64,000 bases of DNA from Xanthobacter agilis (GCF_021730435.1 NZ_JABWGX010000020.1:25115-89114); one strand, 5' to 3'. Positions 35,841 to 46,607 are shown, counted from the stretch's first letter. Notes: a model not told the origin generated them from the letters alone. Numbers and translations are program-made.

Positions 35841-37382
35841 ATGACGACGCCCGCCAAGGTGTCCATCGACCTCGGCACCCGCTCCGGCGGCGGCACGGCC
35901 GTTCTGGACCTCGAGGAATTGCTCGCCACCCGCTTGCTGGTGCAGGGCAATTCCGGTTCCGGAAAGTCGCACCTGCTGCGCCGCCTCCTGGAACAAAGCG
36001 CCCCCTGGGTGCAGCAGGCCGTCATCGATCCGGAAGGTGATTTCGTCACCCTCGCCGATCGCTTCGGCCATGTGGTCGTGGATGCGCAGAGGGGCGAAGC
36101 CGACCTCCAGCGCATCGCCGCGCGGGTGCGCCAGCACCGGGTCTCGGTCGTGCTCAATCTCGAAGGCCTGGACAGCGAGCAGCAGATGCGCGCCGCCGCC
36201 GCCTTTCTCGGCGGCCTGTTCGATGCCGATCGCGACATGTGGTATCCGTTGCTGGTGGTGGTGGACGAGGCGCAATTGTTCGCGCCCACCGCCGCCGGTG
36301 AGGTTTCCGACGACGCGCGCAAGGTGTCCCTGGGCGCCATGACCAATCTCATGTGCCGCGGGCGAAAGCGCGGCCTCGCCGGGGTCATCGCCACCCAACG
36401 GCTGGCCAAGCTTGCCAAGAACGTGGCCGCCGAAGCCTCCAACTTCCTCATGGGCCGCACCTTCCTGGACATCGACATGGCCCGCGCCGCCGATCTGCTC
36501 GGCATGGAGCGGCGGCAGGCGGAGATGTTCCGCGACCTGGAAAGCGGCAATTTCGTCGCGCTCGGCCCGGCCCTGGCACGGCGTCCGCTGCCGGTGCGCA
36601 TCGGCCCGGTGGACACGCAGGCCCGCTCCACCAGCCCCAAGCTGCTGCCGCTGCCCGAGCCCGCCGCCGCCGAGGACGCCCACGACCTGATCTTCACCCC
36701 CGGCGCCGACGAGGCCCGCACCCTGGTGCCGCGCCGGACGCCGACCGTCGCACCCACCGCCGACGTGCTAGCGCAGCTCGCGCGCAGCCTACCGGCAACC
36801 CCGCCGCTCGCGCCCGAGCCGCCGCCTGGCCTGCCCGCCGCCCTGTCGCCCGAGCAGCGCCAGGCCGCCATCGACGCCGCCTTGCACGAAATCCTGAGCG
36901 AGAGCGACGCCGGTTTTCGCACCATCGCCGTGCTCTATCAGGACTTCCTGGTGCGCTGCCGAATCCGCCGTGTGGGTGGCGACACCCTGAGTCTCTCCGC
37001 CTTCCGCCGCCGGCTCGCCGTGGCCCATGCCGGCATCAACATCGCCGAGGCGGAGGCCGACGATTCGCCCTGGGCCGAAGTGCTGGCCATGGCCGCCGCG
37101 CTGCCGGAGGACATGCAGGGCGTGTTCCTCTCCCTCGCGCGGGCCGCCTTCGACCATCGCCCCTGCCCCTCCGATGCCGATGTCGCCCGCGCCTACGGCA
37201 GCCGTTCCCCCGGCCGCGCGCGACGCCTGCTCGCCTATATGGAGGAGCACCAAGTCATCGTATGCCGGCACGACGCCCGCGGCCGGCGCATCGTGGCGAT
37301 CCCCGGCCTTGCCTGGGAGACCGACCCCGGCGACCCCAATGCCCCGACCGCCGCGCTCCCCGAGGCCGCCCCCACAGACTAA
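35841..37382 (+). CDS. HerA/DUF87-type ATPase
   Basis: The 513-residue P-loop ATPase has Walker A GNSGSGKS (36-43) and Walker [13 protein letters not shown] with Asp142-Glu143. [13 protein letters not shown] follows, as in the DUF87/HerA-FtsK translocase group. The first strand segment ([20 protein letters not shown]) is typical of stand-alone DUF87 proteins. The C-terminal 200 residues hold two helical, winged-helix-like modules after a Pro-rich linker. Such proteins are thought to pump DNA or remodel complexes; the role here is unknown. It ends 19 bp before the recA SOS box, and it lacks a NurA neighbour. Confidence 0.8.
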   Translation: MTTPAKVSIDLGTRSGGGTAVLDLEELLATRLLVQGNSGSGKSHLLRRLLEQSAPWVQQAVIDPEGDFVTLADRFGHVVVDAQRGEADLQRIAARVRQHRVSVVLNLEGLDSEQQMRAAAAFLGGLFDADRDMWYPLLVVVDEAQLFAPTAAGEVSDDARKVSLGAMTNLMCRGRKRGLAGVIATQRLAKLAKNVAAEASNFLMGRTFLDIDMARAADLLGMERRQAEMFRDLESGNFVALGPALARRPLPVRIGPVDTQARSTSPKLLPLPEPAAAEDAHDLIFTPGADEARTLVPRRTPTVAPTADVLAQLARSLPATPPLAPEPPPGLPAALSPEQRQAAIDAALHEILSESDAGFRTIAVLYQDFLVRCRIRRVGGDTLSLSAFRRRLAVAHAGINIAEAEADDSPWAEVLAMAAALPEDMQGVFLSLARAAFDHRPCPSDADVARAYGSRSPGRARRLLAYMEEHQVIVCRHDARGRRIVAIPGLAWETDPGDPNAPTAALPEAAPTD

Positions 37383-37400
37383 CTCGCAATCGACAGCGCG

Positions 37401-37415
37401 GAACATATTGCGAAC
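37401..37415 (+). promoter_or_regulatory. LexA binding site (SOS box) of recA
   Basis: GAAC ATATTGC GAAC is an exact match to the alphaproteobacterial LexA operator GAAC-N7-GAAC (GTTC-N7-GTTC on the other strand), 66 bp before the recA start. A third GAAC follows five bases later. LexA would repress recA until DNA damage. Confidence 0.92.
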
Positions 37416-37480
37416 ATCGAACAAAGCATGTACACGGGGGTGCAGTCTATTTCCCCTTGCGCCAGCTCTGGAGCCCGGCG

Positions 37481-38569
37481 ATGACTCAGGCAACACTCCG
37501 ACTCGTCGAAGGTTCTTCCATGGACAAAACCAAAGCTCTGGACGCCGCGCTGTCTCAGATCGAGCGCCATTTCGGCAAAGGCTCGATCATGCGCCTGGGC
37601 AAGGGCGGCAAGGCGCTGGAGGTCGAGAGCGTGCCCTCGGGCTCTCTGGGCCTCGACATCGCGCTCGGTATCGGCGGGTTGCCCAGGGGGCGCGTCGTCG
37701 AAATTTTCGGGCCGGAATCCTCCGGTAAAACAACGCTCTCTCTGCATGTCATCGCCGAAGCTCAGAAGCGCGGGGGCACCTGTGCCTTCATTGATGCCGA
37801 GCATGCGCTCGACCCCATCTATGCGCGCAAGCTCGGCGTCAATCTCGACGACCTCCTGATCTCCCAGCCGGATGCGGGCGAGCAGGCGCTGGAAATCGCC
37901 GACACGCTGGTTCGGTCCGGCGCGATCGACGTGCTGGTGGTGGACTCGGTGGCGGCACTTACCCCGCGCGCCGAGCTCGAAGGCGAGATGGGCGACAACC
38001 AGCCCGGCATGCAGGCGCGCCTGATGAGCCAAGCGCTGCGCAAGCTCACGGCCTCCATCTCCAAGTCCAACACCATGGTGATCTTCATCAACCAGATCCG
38101 CATGAAGATCGGCGTGATGTATGGCTCTCCGGAGACCACCACCGGCGGCAACGCCTTGAAGTTCTACGCTTCCGTGCGCCTCGATATTCGCCGCATCGGC
38201 GCCATCAAGGAGCGCGACGAGGTGGTGGGCAACCAGACCCGCGTGAAGGTGGTCAAGAACAAGCTCGCGCCGCCCTTCAAGCAGGTGGAATTCGACATCA
38301 TGTATGGCGAGGGCGTCTCCAAAATGGGAGAGCTGCTCGATCTGGGCGTGCGCGCCGGCGTCGTGGAAAAGTCCGGCGCCTGGTTCTCCTATGACAGCCA
38401 GCGCCTCGGCCAGGGCCGGGAAAACGCCAAGTCTTTCCTGCGCCAGAATGCCGAAATGGCCGGGCGCATCGAGGCCGCCATCCGTCAGAATGCCGGCCTC
38501 ATCGCCGAACAGATTCTGGCCGGCCCGCCAGAGGAAGACGCGGACGGCCAGGAGCCTTCGGAAAGCTGA
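37481..38569 (+). CDS. recA: Recombinase RecA
   Basis: A 362-residue RecA that forms filaments on single-stranded DNA, promotes strand exchange and triggers LexA cleavage. Walker A GPESSGKT is at residues 77-84, Walker B in [11 protein letters not shown], and loop L2 in [29 protein letters not shown] chose ATG 37481 because the leader [20 protein letters not shown] matches other alphaproteobacterial RecA proteins; ATG 37520 would remove 13 residues. The C-terminal tail is acidic as usual. It is preceded by a perfect SOS box. Confidence 0.97.
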   Translation: MTQATLRLVEGSSMDKTKALDAALSQIERHFGKGSIMRLGKGGKALEVESVPSGSLGLDIALGIGGLPRGRVVEIFGPESSGKTTLSLHVIAEAQKRGGTCAFIDAEHALDPIYARKLGVNLDDLLISQPDAGEQALEIADTLVRSGAIDVLVVDSVAALTPRAELEGEMGDNQPGMQARLMSQALRKLTASISKSNTMVIFINQIRMKIGVMYGSPETTTGGNALKFYASVRLDIRRIGAIKERDEVVGNQTRVKVVKNKLAPPFKQVEFDIMYGEGVSKMGELLDLGVRAGVVEKSGAWFSYDSQRLGQGRENAKSFLRQNAEMAGRIEAAIRQNAGLIAEQILAGPPEEDADGQEPSES

Positions 38570-38819
38570 GGCCTGCGGGGCTTCCGCGACGGCGCCAGGA
38601 TGGCTTGGCGTGCCGCGGGGTGGAGTGAGCGTGCGCGCTCCTCATGGGTTTCTGGACAAGCGGCGGCCTCGCCGGTAAACGAACCCGGTTCCGGTCCGCC
38701 GTTCCAGGTTTTCCCAGGACGGCGGCTGCGGAGCCGGGCGGGCGCGGGGACGTTCCGTTCGGGGTGGTCATCGCCGGCAACGTCTTGCGTGTCCGGCTCT
38801 TAAGGGTAGTGGCCGGCAC

Positions 38820-41477
38820 ATGAGCGGCGTCAACGAGATCCGGTCGACTTTCATCGACTACTTCGTCAAGCAAGGGCACGAGGCGGTGTCCTCCTCCCCG
38901 TTGGTGCCGCACAACGATCCCACCCTCATGTTCACCAATGCGGGGATGGTGCAATTCAAGAACGTCTTCACCGGGATGGAGAAGCGTCCTTATTCCCGCG
39001 CGGTGACGGCGCAAAAGTGCGTGCGCGCCGGGGGCAAGCACAATGACCTCGACAACGTCGGCTACACGGCCCGGCATCACACCTTCTTCGAGATGCTCGG
39101 CAATTTTTCGTTCGGCGACTATTTCAAGGATCGGGCCATTGAGCTCGCCTGGAATCTCATAACGGGTCCGTTCGACCTGCCCAGGGAGCGCCTGCTCGTC
39201 ACCGTCTACAGCGAGGATGAAGAGGCCTACGGTCTTTGGAAGAAGATTGCCGGCCTGCCGGATGATAGAATCATCCGCATCCCCACCTCTGACAATTTCT
39301 GGTCCATGGGCGACACCGGCCCCTGCGGTCCATGCTCCGAGATCTTCTTCGACCACGGTGCCCATATTGCCGGGGGTCCCCCCGGCTCGCCCGACGAGAA
39401 CGGAGACCGCTTCATCGAGATCTGGAATCTCGTCTTCATGCAATACGAGCAGCTTCCCGGCGGTGAGCGCGTGGGTCTGCCGCGCCCGTCGATTGATACC
39501 GGCATGGGGCTTGAGCGTATTTCGGCGGTGCTCCAGGGCACCCACGACAATTACGAGACCGATCTCATGCGCGCCCTCATCGCGGAGGTCGCCGAGCTCA
39601 CGAATGTGGACGCCGACGGACCGCAGAAGGCCAGCCACCGCGTCATCGCCGACCACCTGCGCGCTTCGGTCTTCCTCACCGCAGACGGGGTCCTGCCGTC
39701 CAACGAGGGCCGGGGCTATGTGCTGCGCCGCATCATGCGGCGCGCCATGCGCCATGCCCAGCTCCTCGGCGCCCGCGAGCCGCTGATGCACCGCCTGGTG
39801 CCGGCGCTGATCCGGGAAATGGGCCGCGCCTATCCGGAGATCGTGCGCGCCGAAGCCTTGGCCGGCGAGACCCTGCTGCTGGAAGAGACCCGCTTTCGCC
39901 GCACCCTGGAGCGGGGCTTGTCGATCCTTGAGGAGGAAAGCGCCGGCCTCACCCAGGGTGCGAGCTTCCCCGGCGACGTTGCGTTCAAACTTTACGATAC
40001 CTACGGTTTCCCCCTGGACCTCACCCAGGACGCCTTGCGGGCGCGGGGGATCGCCGTGGATCTCGGTGCATTCGACGCCGCGATGGCACGCCAGAAGGCG
40101 GAAGCGCGGGCCAATTGGGCCGGCTCGGGCGAAGCGGCCACCGATGCCGTGTGGTTCCAGGTGCGGGACAAGGTCGGGGCCACCGAGTTCCTCGGCTACG
40201 AAACGGAAAAGGCGGAAGGTGTTGTCCTCGCTTTGCTGAAGGATGGCGGGGAAGTTGATGCCCTGCCGGCCGGGTCGCGGGGCTTTGCCGTGCTCAACCA
40301 GACCCCCTTCTATGCCGAATCGGGCGGTCAGACGGGCGACACCGGAGCCTGGAACGGCGAAGGCGGGATCGCTGTACGGGTCATATCCACCCAGAAGAAG
40401 CTCGGCGATCTGTTCGTGCACGAGGTGGAGGTCACCAGCGGCACGCTGAAGGTGGGTTCGGCCCTGGCGGCGGAGGTGGACCACGGGCGCCGCACCGCCT
40501 TGCGGGCCAACCATTCGGCGACCCATCTGCTGCACGAGGCGCTGCGGCGCGTGCTCGGCGACCATGTGGCGCAGAAGGGCTCTCTGGTGGCCCCCGACCG
40601 TTTGCGCTTCGACTTTTCCCACCCGAAGCCGCTGACGGCGGACGAGGTGGCGCGCGTGGAGGACATCGCCAACCGGTTCGTCCTGCGCAACGAGCCGGTG
40701 GAGACCCGGGTCATGGCGGTCGACGATGCCATCGGCTCGGGGGCGCGGGCGCTGTTCGGCGAAAAGTATGGCGACGAGGTGCGCGTGGTCTCGATGGGCA
40801 CCGACGACGGCAAGGGCACGCCCTATTCTATCGAGTTGTGCGGCGGCACTCATGTGCGGCGCACCGGCGATATCGGCCTGGTGTCGGTGGTCGCGGAAAG
40901 CGCGGTGGGGTCTGGCGTCCGCCGGCTGGAGGCGCTGACCGCGGATGCCGCGCGCCATCATCTCAACGGCGCCAATGCGGCGCTACAAGGGGCTGCGGCC
41001 ACGCTGAAGGCGCCGGTGTCGGAAGTGGAAGCGCGCCTGACGGTGTTGGTGGAGGAGCGGCGTAAGCTTGAGCGGGAGATGACGGACCTGCGCAAGAAGC
41101 TCGCCATGAGTGGGGGCAGCGGCGAGGAACAGGGTCCGCGGGTCATTGAGGTCAACGGCACCAAGTATCTGGCCATCGCTATTTCCGGCGCCGACCCGAA
41201 GGATCTGAAGGCGATCGCCGATGAGGGCAAGACCAAGATCGGCTCGGGCGTGGTGGCGGTGGCCAACAACGCGGCGGACGGCAAGGCGTCCTTGGTCGTG
41301 GCCGTGACCGCCGATCTGGCAGGGCGCTTCGATGCGGTGACCCTGGTGCGGCGTGGCGCGGAGGCCCTGGGCGGCAAGGGCGGCGGCGGGCGGCCGGACA
41401 TGGCGCAGGCCGGCGGCCCGGATGGTGCCAAGGCGAGTGCGGCGCTGGCCGCCATCGAGGCCGCGCTGGCGGGCTGA
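38820..41477 (+). CDS. alaS: Alanine-tRNA ligase
   Basis: A full-length 885-residue class II synthetase. The aminoacylation domain opens [23 protein letters not shown]; a tRNA-recognition domain, the editing domain with metal residues HSATHLL and [11 protein letters not shown], and a C-terminal coiled coil plus C-Ala domain follow. ATG 38820 is the natural start. The order recA-alaS is common in alphaproteobacteria. The 250 bp between them shows no terminator with a T-run and no other gene. Confidence 0.97.
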   Translation: MSGVNEIRSTFIDYFVKQGHEAVSSSPLVPHNDPTLMFTNAGMVQFKNVFTGMEKRPYSRAVTAQKCVRAGGKHNDLDNVGYTARHHTFFEMLGNFSFGDYFKDRAIELAWNLITGPFDLPRERLLVTVYSEDEEAYGLWKKIAGLPDDRIIRIPTSDNFWSMGDTGPCGPCSEIFFDHGAHIAGGPPGSPDENGDRFIEIWNLVFMQYEQLPGGERVGLPRPSIDTGMGLERISAVLQGTHDNYETDLMRALIAEVAELTNVDADGPQKASHRVIADHLRASVFLTADGVLPSNEGRGYVLRRIMRRAMRHAQLLGAREPLMHRLVPALIREMGRAYPEIVRAEALAGETLLLEETRFRRTLERGLSILEEESAGLTQGASFPGDVAFKLYDTYGFPLDLTQDALRARGIAVDLGAFDAAMARQKAEARANWAGSGEAATDAVWFQVRDKVGATEFLGYETEKAEGVVLALLKDGGEVDALPAGSRGFAVLNQTPFYAESGGQTGDTGAWNGEGGIAVRVISTQKKLGDLFVHEVEVTSGTLKVGSALAAEVDHGRRTALRANHSATHLLHEALRRVLGDHVAQKGSLVAPDRLRFDFSHPKPLTADEVARVEDIANRFVLRNEPVETRVMAVDDAIGSGARALFGEKYGDEVRVVSMGTDDGKGTPYSIELCGGTHVRRTGDIGLVSVVAESAVGSGVRRLEALTADAARHHLNGANAALQGAAATLKAPVSEVEARLTVLVEERRKLEREMTDLRKKLAMSGGSGEEQGPRVIEVNGTKYLAIAISGADPKDLKAIADEGKTKIGSGVVAVANNAADGKASLVVAVTADLAGRFDAVTLVRRGAEALGGKGGGGRPDMAQAGGPDGAKASAALAAIEAALAG

Positions 41478-41802
41478 GGCTCGCTTTTCCGTCTCCGGCA
41501 GGCGGCATAGGGACACGGATCGGACCCCGCTCGGCCGGGGGATCCGCCCCCGAGAAGACGTCGGGCCGCTGCGGCGCGGTGGCTTTAGCAGATGGTGTGT
41601 TTTCGGCCCGTGGGACCACAGGCGAGGCCGCGCGGACGGCCACCTCGGACCTGGTCGGAGATGACCGGGTCGAGGCGGAACGGGCTGGGACATCAGGTGC
41701 GATGGGCAATTCAGAGCGCCGTTTGTCGGATTGTCATCGAGACGGCCGCTCGACGCCCGAAGCAGGCGGTCGATGCCGCCGATGATGGAGGGAGAAGCGG
41801 CT
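41478..41802. other. 325-bp gene-free region between alaS and the antiporter gene
   Basis: The sequence is GC-rich without a stable terminator, repeat or coding signal that I can support. It should hold the promoter of the antiporter-channel pair. Confidence 0.4.
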
Positions 41803-43521
41803 GTGGGTGACGCCTTCCTGAAGGACGGATTCGTCTATCTGCTGGCCGCGGGCATATTGGTGCCCCTGTTCCATCGGGCGCGCATCGGTGCCGTGGTCGG
41901 CTTCATCATCGTTGGGGCGATTCTCGGGCCACACGGTTTGGGGAGTTGGGCACCGGATGTGCCCTGGCTCCAATTCGTCACCATCTCCAATCCGGAACGG
42001 GCGGCGCCGTTCGGCGAACTCGGCGTCATCTTTCTGCTGTTCCTGCTGGGGCTGGAGTTTTCGGCGAATCGGCTTTGGGCGCTGCGGCGCGAAGTGTTCG
42101 GCATCGGCGGCTTGCAGGTGCTGTTCTGCGGCGGCGCGCTGGCATCGGCGGTCGCACTCTCCGGCTTTGTGGAGGCCGATGTCGCGTTGGTACTGGGCTT
42201 TGCCCTCGCGCTGTCGTCAACCGCCGTGGTCACGCAGATCCTGGTCGAGGAACACCGGTCGCTGGCGCCGCTCGGGCAGATGGTCATCGCCGTTCTGCTG
42301 TTTCAAGACCTCATGGTGGTGCCGATCCTGCTGGCCACGGAGCTGATTGCCGGCGGCGGCAGCGTGCTGATCCTCGCGGCTTCTGCGCTGGCCAAGGCGG
42401 TCGGCGCGGTGGCGGTGATCCTGGTCGCGGGGCGTTTCGTCATGGCACCGCTCGTGGGCATCGCGGGCAGCACGCGCTCGCGCGAACTCATCATGGCGAT
42501 CACCCTTGTGGTGGTGGTGGGCACTGCGGCCTTCACGCGGGCGGCCGGGCTTTCGGGCGCCCTTGGTGCGTTCCTCGCGGGAATGCTGCTGTCGGAGACG
42601 GCGTATCGGCACCAGATCGAAGTTGATCTTGAGCCCTTCAAGGGCCTGCTGATCGGCGTCTTCTTCGTGACCGTGGGCATGAGCGTGAATTTTCGCGAGG
42701 TATTGCCACACCTGCATCTGGTGATCGTGGGCACGGTGGCGCTGCTCGCCATCAAGACGGCGTTCAATTTCGCGGCGGCACGGTTCATGGGCGTGAAGCG
42801 GGCGGAGGCCGCCGAAGCGGCGATCCTGCTGGCGCAAACCGGGGAGTTCGCCTTGGTGGTGCTGGGGCTGATGGTCGCCAAGGGCGTCCTCAGCAGCGGC
42901 GATGCGGGCCTCGTCATCGCCGTCGTGGGGCTGGGGCTCGCGGCCACGCCGCTGTTGTCCGCGCTGGGCCATCGGCTGGGGCTGCAACTGGAGGTGAAGG
43001 CCCATGACCACCTGGCGGTGCCCGTCCTCGACGCGCCGCAGGGCCATGTGGTCATCGGAGGCTTTGGCCGGGTGGGGCGCATGGTCGCCGAAGCCTTGGA
43101 GCAGGAACAGGTTCCGTTCGTCGCGGTGGACAACAATCCCCGCCGCGTGGCGCTGGAGCGGGCGGCGGGCCGGCCGGTCTATTTCGGGGACGCGGGACGC
43201 GAGGAGATCCTGGAACGATTGGGTGCCGACGGCGCCATCGCCTTTGTCCTCACCCTGGATTCCCCGGTGGGCGCCGAGCGCATGGCGGAAGTGATCCATC
43301 GGCGCTGGCGGGGGGTTCCGGTTCTCGCGCGGGCGAAGGACGCGGACCACGCCTGTCGCCTCGCCGGGCATGGGGTCTCGGGCGTCATCCCTGAGACGGT
43401 CGAGGGTAGCCTTCAATTGGTTGCGCAGCTCCTCGGCACGCTGGGCCTTCCACCCGAAGCCGTCGCCGAACGCACGGCCCAAGCCCGCACGCGTGAAGCA
43501 AAGCGGTTTGGATGCCCGTGA
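41803..43521 (+). CDS. CPA2 cation:proton antiporter with RCK domain (KefB type)
   Basis: The protein has about 12 membrane helices (residues 1-385) of the Na+/H+ exchanger CPA2 fold, starting LKDGFVYLLAAGILVPLFHR and including FLLFLLGLEFSANRLWALRR. A TrkA_N/RCK NAD-binding domain follows, with HVVIGGFGRVGRMVAEALE and VDNNPRR. This is the Kef-type K+ efflux layout, but the KefC glutathione-site residues cannot be confirmed. I start at GTG 41803 (572 residues), behind GGAGGGAG; ATG 41773 and ATG 41782 are alternatives. A K+ channel gene follows after 100 bp. Confidence 0.88.
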   Translation: MGDAFLKDGFVYLLAAGILVPLFHRARIGAVVGFIIVGAILGPHGLGSWAPDVPWLQFVTISNPERAAPFGELGVIFLLFLLGLEFSANRLWALRREVFGIGGLQVLFCGGALASAVALSGFVEADVALVLGFALALSSTAVVTQILVEEHRSLAPLGQMVIAVLLFQDLMVVPILLATELIAGGGSVLILAASALAKAVGAVAVILVAGRFVMAPLVGIAGSTRSRELIMAITLVVVVGTAAFTRAAGLSGALGAFLAGMLLSETAYRHQIEVDLEPFKGLLIGVFFVTVGMSVNFREVLPHLHLVIVGTVALLAIKTAFNFAAARFMGVKRAEAAEAAILLAQTGEFALVVLGLMVAKGVLSSGDAGLVIAVVGLGLAATPLLSALGHRLGLQLEVKAHDHLAVPVLDAPQGHVVIGGFGRVGRMVAEALEQEQVPFVAVDNNPRRVALERAAGRPVYFGDAGREEILERLGADGAIAFVLTLDSPVGAERMAEVIHRRWRGVPVLARAKDADHACRLAGHGVSGVIPETVEGSLQLVAQLLGTLGLPPEAVAERTAQARTREAKRFGCP

Positions 43522-43578
43522 TGCACAGCCCCGCAACGTCCACCGTGCGCGCGCCCGACAGCGGGAAGACGCCGCTTT

Positions 43579-43621
43579 CGGCCTTCCCCCGGCACAGCGC
43601 GACCGCGCCGGGGGAAGGCCG
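43579..43621 (+). promoter_or_regulatory. Perfect hairpin enclosing the ribosome binding site of the K+ channel gene
   Basis: A perfect 15-bp inverted repeat (CGGCCTTCCCCCGGC at 43579-43593, its complement at 43607-43621, 13-base loop) ends one base before ATG 43622. The 3' arm contains GGGGGAAGG, the only Shine-Dalgarno sequence of the channel gene. In the transcript the site would be base-paired. There is no T-run, so it is not a classical terminator for the antiporter gene, although it could act as an mRNA 3' end barrier. Confidence 0.75.
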
Positions 43622-44818
43622 ATGATGGTGACCCGAGTGCGGCAGCGTCTGTTCGACATTCTCGAGCGCGACCTGCCGGGCGATATCGTTGCCGACCTCG
43701 TTCATTACTTCCTGATCGTCATCGTGCTGATGAGCGTGACCGGAGCGGTGCTGGCGACGGTTCCCGCGCTCGAGCTTTATGACAAAATCTGGTTCGGCGC
43801 CTGCGAGCAGGTGGCCCTCGGCGCGTTCGTGCTGGAATATCTGATCCGCCTGTGGGTTGCCCCCGAACACCCGATGCGGCGCCATCTGCCGGCATGGCGG
43901 GCGCGGCTCAGCTATATCACCACGCCCGCCGCCATCATTGACCTGTTCGCGGTGGCGCCGGCCGTGGTTTCCCTGGCCTTCCCCATGGACGTGCGCGCCC
44001 TTCTCGTGCTGCGGCTGCTGCGTTTTCTCAAGCTGGCGCGTTATTCGTCCGGGTTCAACGCGCTTTATCTGGCGGTCAAGCGCGAGCGCTTTGCGCTTCT
44101 CGCCTGCCTCGTCATTCTGGGCACCGGCGTGCTGCTCGCCGCCACCGCCATGTATTTGGTGGAGCGGACGGTGCAGCCGGACAAGTTCGGTTCGATCCCC
44201 GACGCCATGTGGTGGGCGATCACGACCCTGACGACGGTGGGCTATGGGGATGTGGTGCCGATCACCGCCGTGGGGCGGCTCGTCGGCGCGGCGACGATGG
44301 TCGCCGGGCTGGTGATGCTGGCGCTGCCGATCGCCATCATCGCCAGCTCGTTTTCGGAAGTGATCTCGAAGCACAATTTCGTCGTGACCTTTTCCATGGT
44401 GTCCCGGCTGCCGCCGTTCTCGGACCTGGACGCCCGAATCCTGGGCGACCTGCTGCCCCTGTTCAATTCCCGCAGCTTCGATCGCGGCCGCCAGGTGGTG
44501 CGACCGGGTGAACGCGCGCGTCACATGTTCGTGGTGCTGGAAGGGGAACTCGAATCCACCGGCACCGAAAAGACGGTCCGGCTCGGCGCCGGCGACGTGT
44601 TCGGCCTCCTGCCGGGGCTCGATGGCGACATCCCTCCGGTCCGCGCCCTGACCAAGACCAAGGTCCTCGCCATAGAAGAGGACGAGTTACACATGCTCAA
44701 GCTGCGTTATCCGCTTATCAGCGCGCGTTTGGAGGAAATGGCGCGCCGGCCGACAGGCGGCGTCCATCTGCGCCGGACGCGCGCCGTAACGCCGCGGCGA
44801 CGCCAGACTCCAGGCTGA
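43622..44818 (+). CDS. Voltage-gated-type K+ channel with cyclic nucleotide-binding domain
   Basis: The 398-residue protein has six membrane helices. S4 is partly charged (VLRLLRFLKLARYS), the pore filter is TTVGYGD in ITTLTTVGYGDVVPITAVG, and a C-terminal cNMP-binding-like domain (about residues 275-375) contains VRPGERARHMFVVLEGELE. The domain order resembles MloK1 of Mesorhizobium. The phosphate-binding cassette is not well conserved, so ligand binding is unsure. ATG 43622 or the adjacent ATG 43625 is the start. The ribosome site lies inside a 15-bp hairpin. The upstream antiporter suggests joint K+ control. Confidence 0.88.
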   Translation: MMVTRVRQRLFDILERDLPGDIVADLVHYFLIVIVLMSVTGAVLATVPALELYDKIWFGACEQVALGAFVLEYLIRLWVAPEHPMRRHLPAWRARLSYITTPAAIIDLFAVAPAVVSLAFPMDVRALLVLRLLRFLKLARYSSGFNALYLAVKRERFALLACLVILGTGVLLAATAMYLVERTVQPDKFGSIPDAMWWAITTLTTVGYGDVVPITAVGRLVGAATMVAGLVMLALPIAIIASSFSEVISKHNFVVTFSMVSRLPPFSDLDARILGDLLPLFNSRSFDRGRQVVRPGERARHMFVVLEGELESTGTEKTVRLGAGDVFGLLPGLDGDIPPVRALTKTKVLAIEEDELHMLKLRYPLISARLEEMARRPTGGVHLRRTRAVTPRRRQTPG

Positions 44819-44917
44819 GACCGGCGCGGCGAAGGCCGTCGGTCGCGCCACCGCCCGTTCGCGGGCCCACGCGCTCGACGCAAGCGCGGCCTCGGCGCTC
44901 CGATCGTTGATCCCAGC

Positions 44918-46483
44918 TCAAAGGCCGGAGCCGGCGACCTCCAGGGGATGGGCACCGCCCCGATCCGCCGCGCCCCCCATCCGGCGCACGGGCGCAGGGC
45001 GCTCGGCGGCGCCGGAGGCGGGCGGAGCGCCCGTATCATCGCACGCCGCATCCGCCAACGCCGCCGCAAGCGCGTGACCATAGAGCACGAGGCAGGGGCC
45101 AGACGCCCCCTCGTCCACGGCCCGATCCACCGCCTCGGCCAGCGTGGCGATGGTGGCGCGCGCGATCCGCTCCTCCGGCCGGGTGGCGGCGAACACCGCC
45201 ACCGCCGGAGTGGAGGGGTCGAGGCCGGCGGGCATGAGGCGGGCCACCAGATCCTTCAGGGTGTGGCGGGGCATGTAGACCACAGTGGTGGCCACCGGAT
45301 CGGCCAATGCCTTGAAATCCAGGTCTTCCGGCAGCCGGCCATTGCGGGCGTGGGCGGTGACGAACTGAAGCCGCCGCGCATGGTCGCGATGGGTCAGCGA
45401 GGCCATGAGCCGGCTCGCCGCCCCCTGGGCGGAGGAGATGCCCGGCACCACCTCCACCGGAATACCGGCCGCGCGACAGGCGGCGATTTCCTCTCCCGCA
45501 CGTCCGAAGATCATGGGCTCGCCGCCCTTGAGACGCACCACCCGCCGTCCCTCGCGCGCAAGGGTCACCATCATCGCGTTGATGTCGTCCTGCTTGCAGG
45601 AGGGGCCGTAGCCGGTCTTGCCCACCAGCATCTTGCGCGCCTCGCGGCGGGCGAAATCCAGCACCGCGGCGGAAACGAGGTCGTCATAGAGCACCACATC
45701 CGCCGATTGTAGGGCGCGCACGGCCTTCAGGGTCAGCAATTCCGGATCGCCGGGACCCGCCCCCACCAGCACCACGGAGCCGCCCGCGACCCGTGCCGCG
45801 CCGGCGAGCAGCGCTTCGCGGTCGGCGGCCTCGGGCACCCGGTTCGGCTCGGTCAGGGCCTTGGCGCTGAAGCGCTCCCAAAAGGCGCGCCGGGCCTGGG
45901 CCGACAAGCCGAGCCCGGAGAGGGACCGCCGCCATGCGCGCGCGGCATCCGCCCAGAGCGAGAAGCCGGCCGGCAGCAGCGCCTCGATCTTCGCCCGCAC
46001 CGCCTGCCCGAACACCGGCGCTGCCCCATCGGTGGAAATGCCCACCACCAGCGGCGAACGATTGACGATGGCGCCGAAGGTGAAATCGCCGACGTTTGGC
46101 CGATCCACCGCATTCACCGGCACGCCCGCCGCCCGCGCCGCATCGGCGAAGCGGACGGCGTCCGCCTCGGCCGGAAAGGCGCACACCGCCAAGGTCGCGC
46201 CAGTAAGGTCCTCCGCCCGCCAGTCCCGCGGATGCAGCACCAGCACCCCATCGGGAGGCGCGCGGGTCAGCGACTCCAGCTCCGGAACGGGCGCCGGCGT
46301 GAACACCTCGACCCGTGCCCCGGCGGCGCAGAGCAATTCCGCCTTCCAGGCCACGGCGCTCCCCTCGCCCGCCACCACCACGCGCCGCCCCTTGAGGCCG
46401 AAGAACACCGGCAACCGGGCGAGCGGCGCCATGTGGGCGTCGGGGGTGACGCTGGGGCGGCGGATGAGGCCGGAAATGGCCAT
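44918..46483 (-). CDS. cysG: Siroheme synthase (CysG, fused)
   Basis: The 521-residue enzyme joins two activities. The N-terminal part is precorrin-2 dehydrogenase/ferrochelatase (PVFFGLKGRRVVVAGEGSAVAWKAELL, GDFTFGAIVNRSPLVVGISTDG). The C-terminal part is uroporphyrinogen-III C-methyltransferase (VGAGPGDPELLTLKAVRALQSADVVLYDDLVS, RLKGGEPMIFGRAGEE). It makes siroheme for sulfite and nitrite reductases. About 35 residues at the C-terminus are Ala/Pro-rich and not part of the fold. ATG 46483 has GGAG five bases upstream. The upstream region is strongly AT-rich. Confidence 0.94.
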   Translation of the reverse strand: MAISGLIRRPSVTPDAHMAPLARLPVFFGLKGRRVVVAGEGSAVAWKAELLCAAGARVEVFTPAPVPELESLTRAPPDGVLVLHPRDWRAEDLTGATLAVCAFPAEADAVRFADAARAAGVPVNAVDRPNVGDFTFGAIVNRSPLVVGISTDGAAPVFGQAVRAKIEALLPAGFSLWADAARAWRRSLSGLGLSAQARRAFWERFSAKALTEPNRVPEAADREALLAGAARVAGGSVVLVGAGPGDPELLTLKAVRALQSADVVLYDDLVSAAVLDFARREARKMLVGKTGYGPSCKQDDINAMMVTLAREGRRVVRLKGGEPMIFGRAGEEIAACRAAGIPVEVVPGISSAQGAASRLMASLTHRDHARRLQFVTAHARNGRLPEDLDFKALADPVATTVVYMPRHTLKDLVARLMPAGLDPSTPAVAVFAATRPEERIARATIATLAEAVDRAVDEGASGPCLVLYGHALAAALADAACDDTGAPPASGAAERPAPVRRMGGAADRGGAHPLEVAGSGL

Positions 46484-46607
46484 GGGCACTCCACTCCAAT
46501 TCATGAAACAGACCGGCACCGACCGGCCTATTTCACAAAGTAGACGAGCATCCACATACATTCAACGCATATTGACGTGTTTTTCGTAAATAACACAAAT
46601 TATTTGT
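46484..46607 (-). promoter_or_regulatory. AT-rich upstream region of cysG with a 13-bp palindrome
   Basis: The 124 bp between the polA stop and cysG is the most AT-rich stretch of this part of the window. It contains the perfect palindrome ACAAATTATTTGT (46595-46607) directly after the polA stop codon. A regulator site for sulfur control is possible; no named motif is assigned. Confidence 0.4.

Noticed and set aside
37383..37480. A longer RecA fused to the upstream frame
   Set aside because: The frame is open far upstream through the ATPase gene, but RecA similarity begins at 37481 and the SOS box lies just before it.
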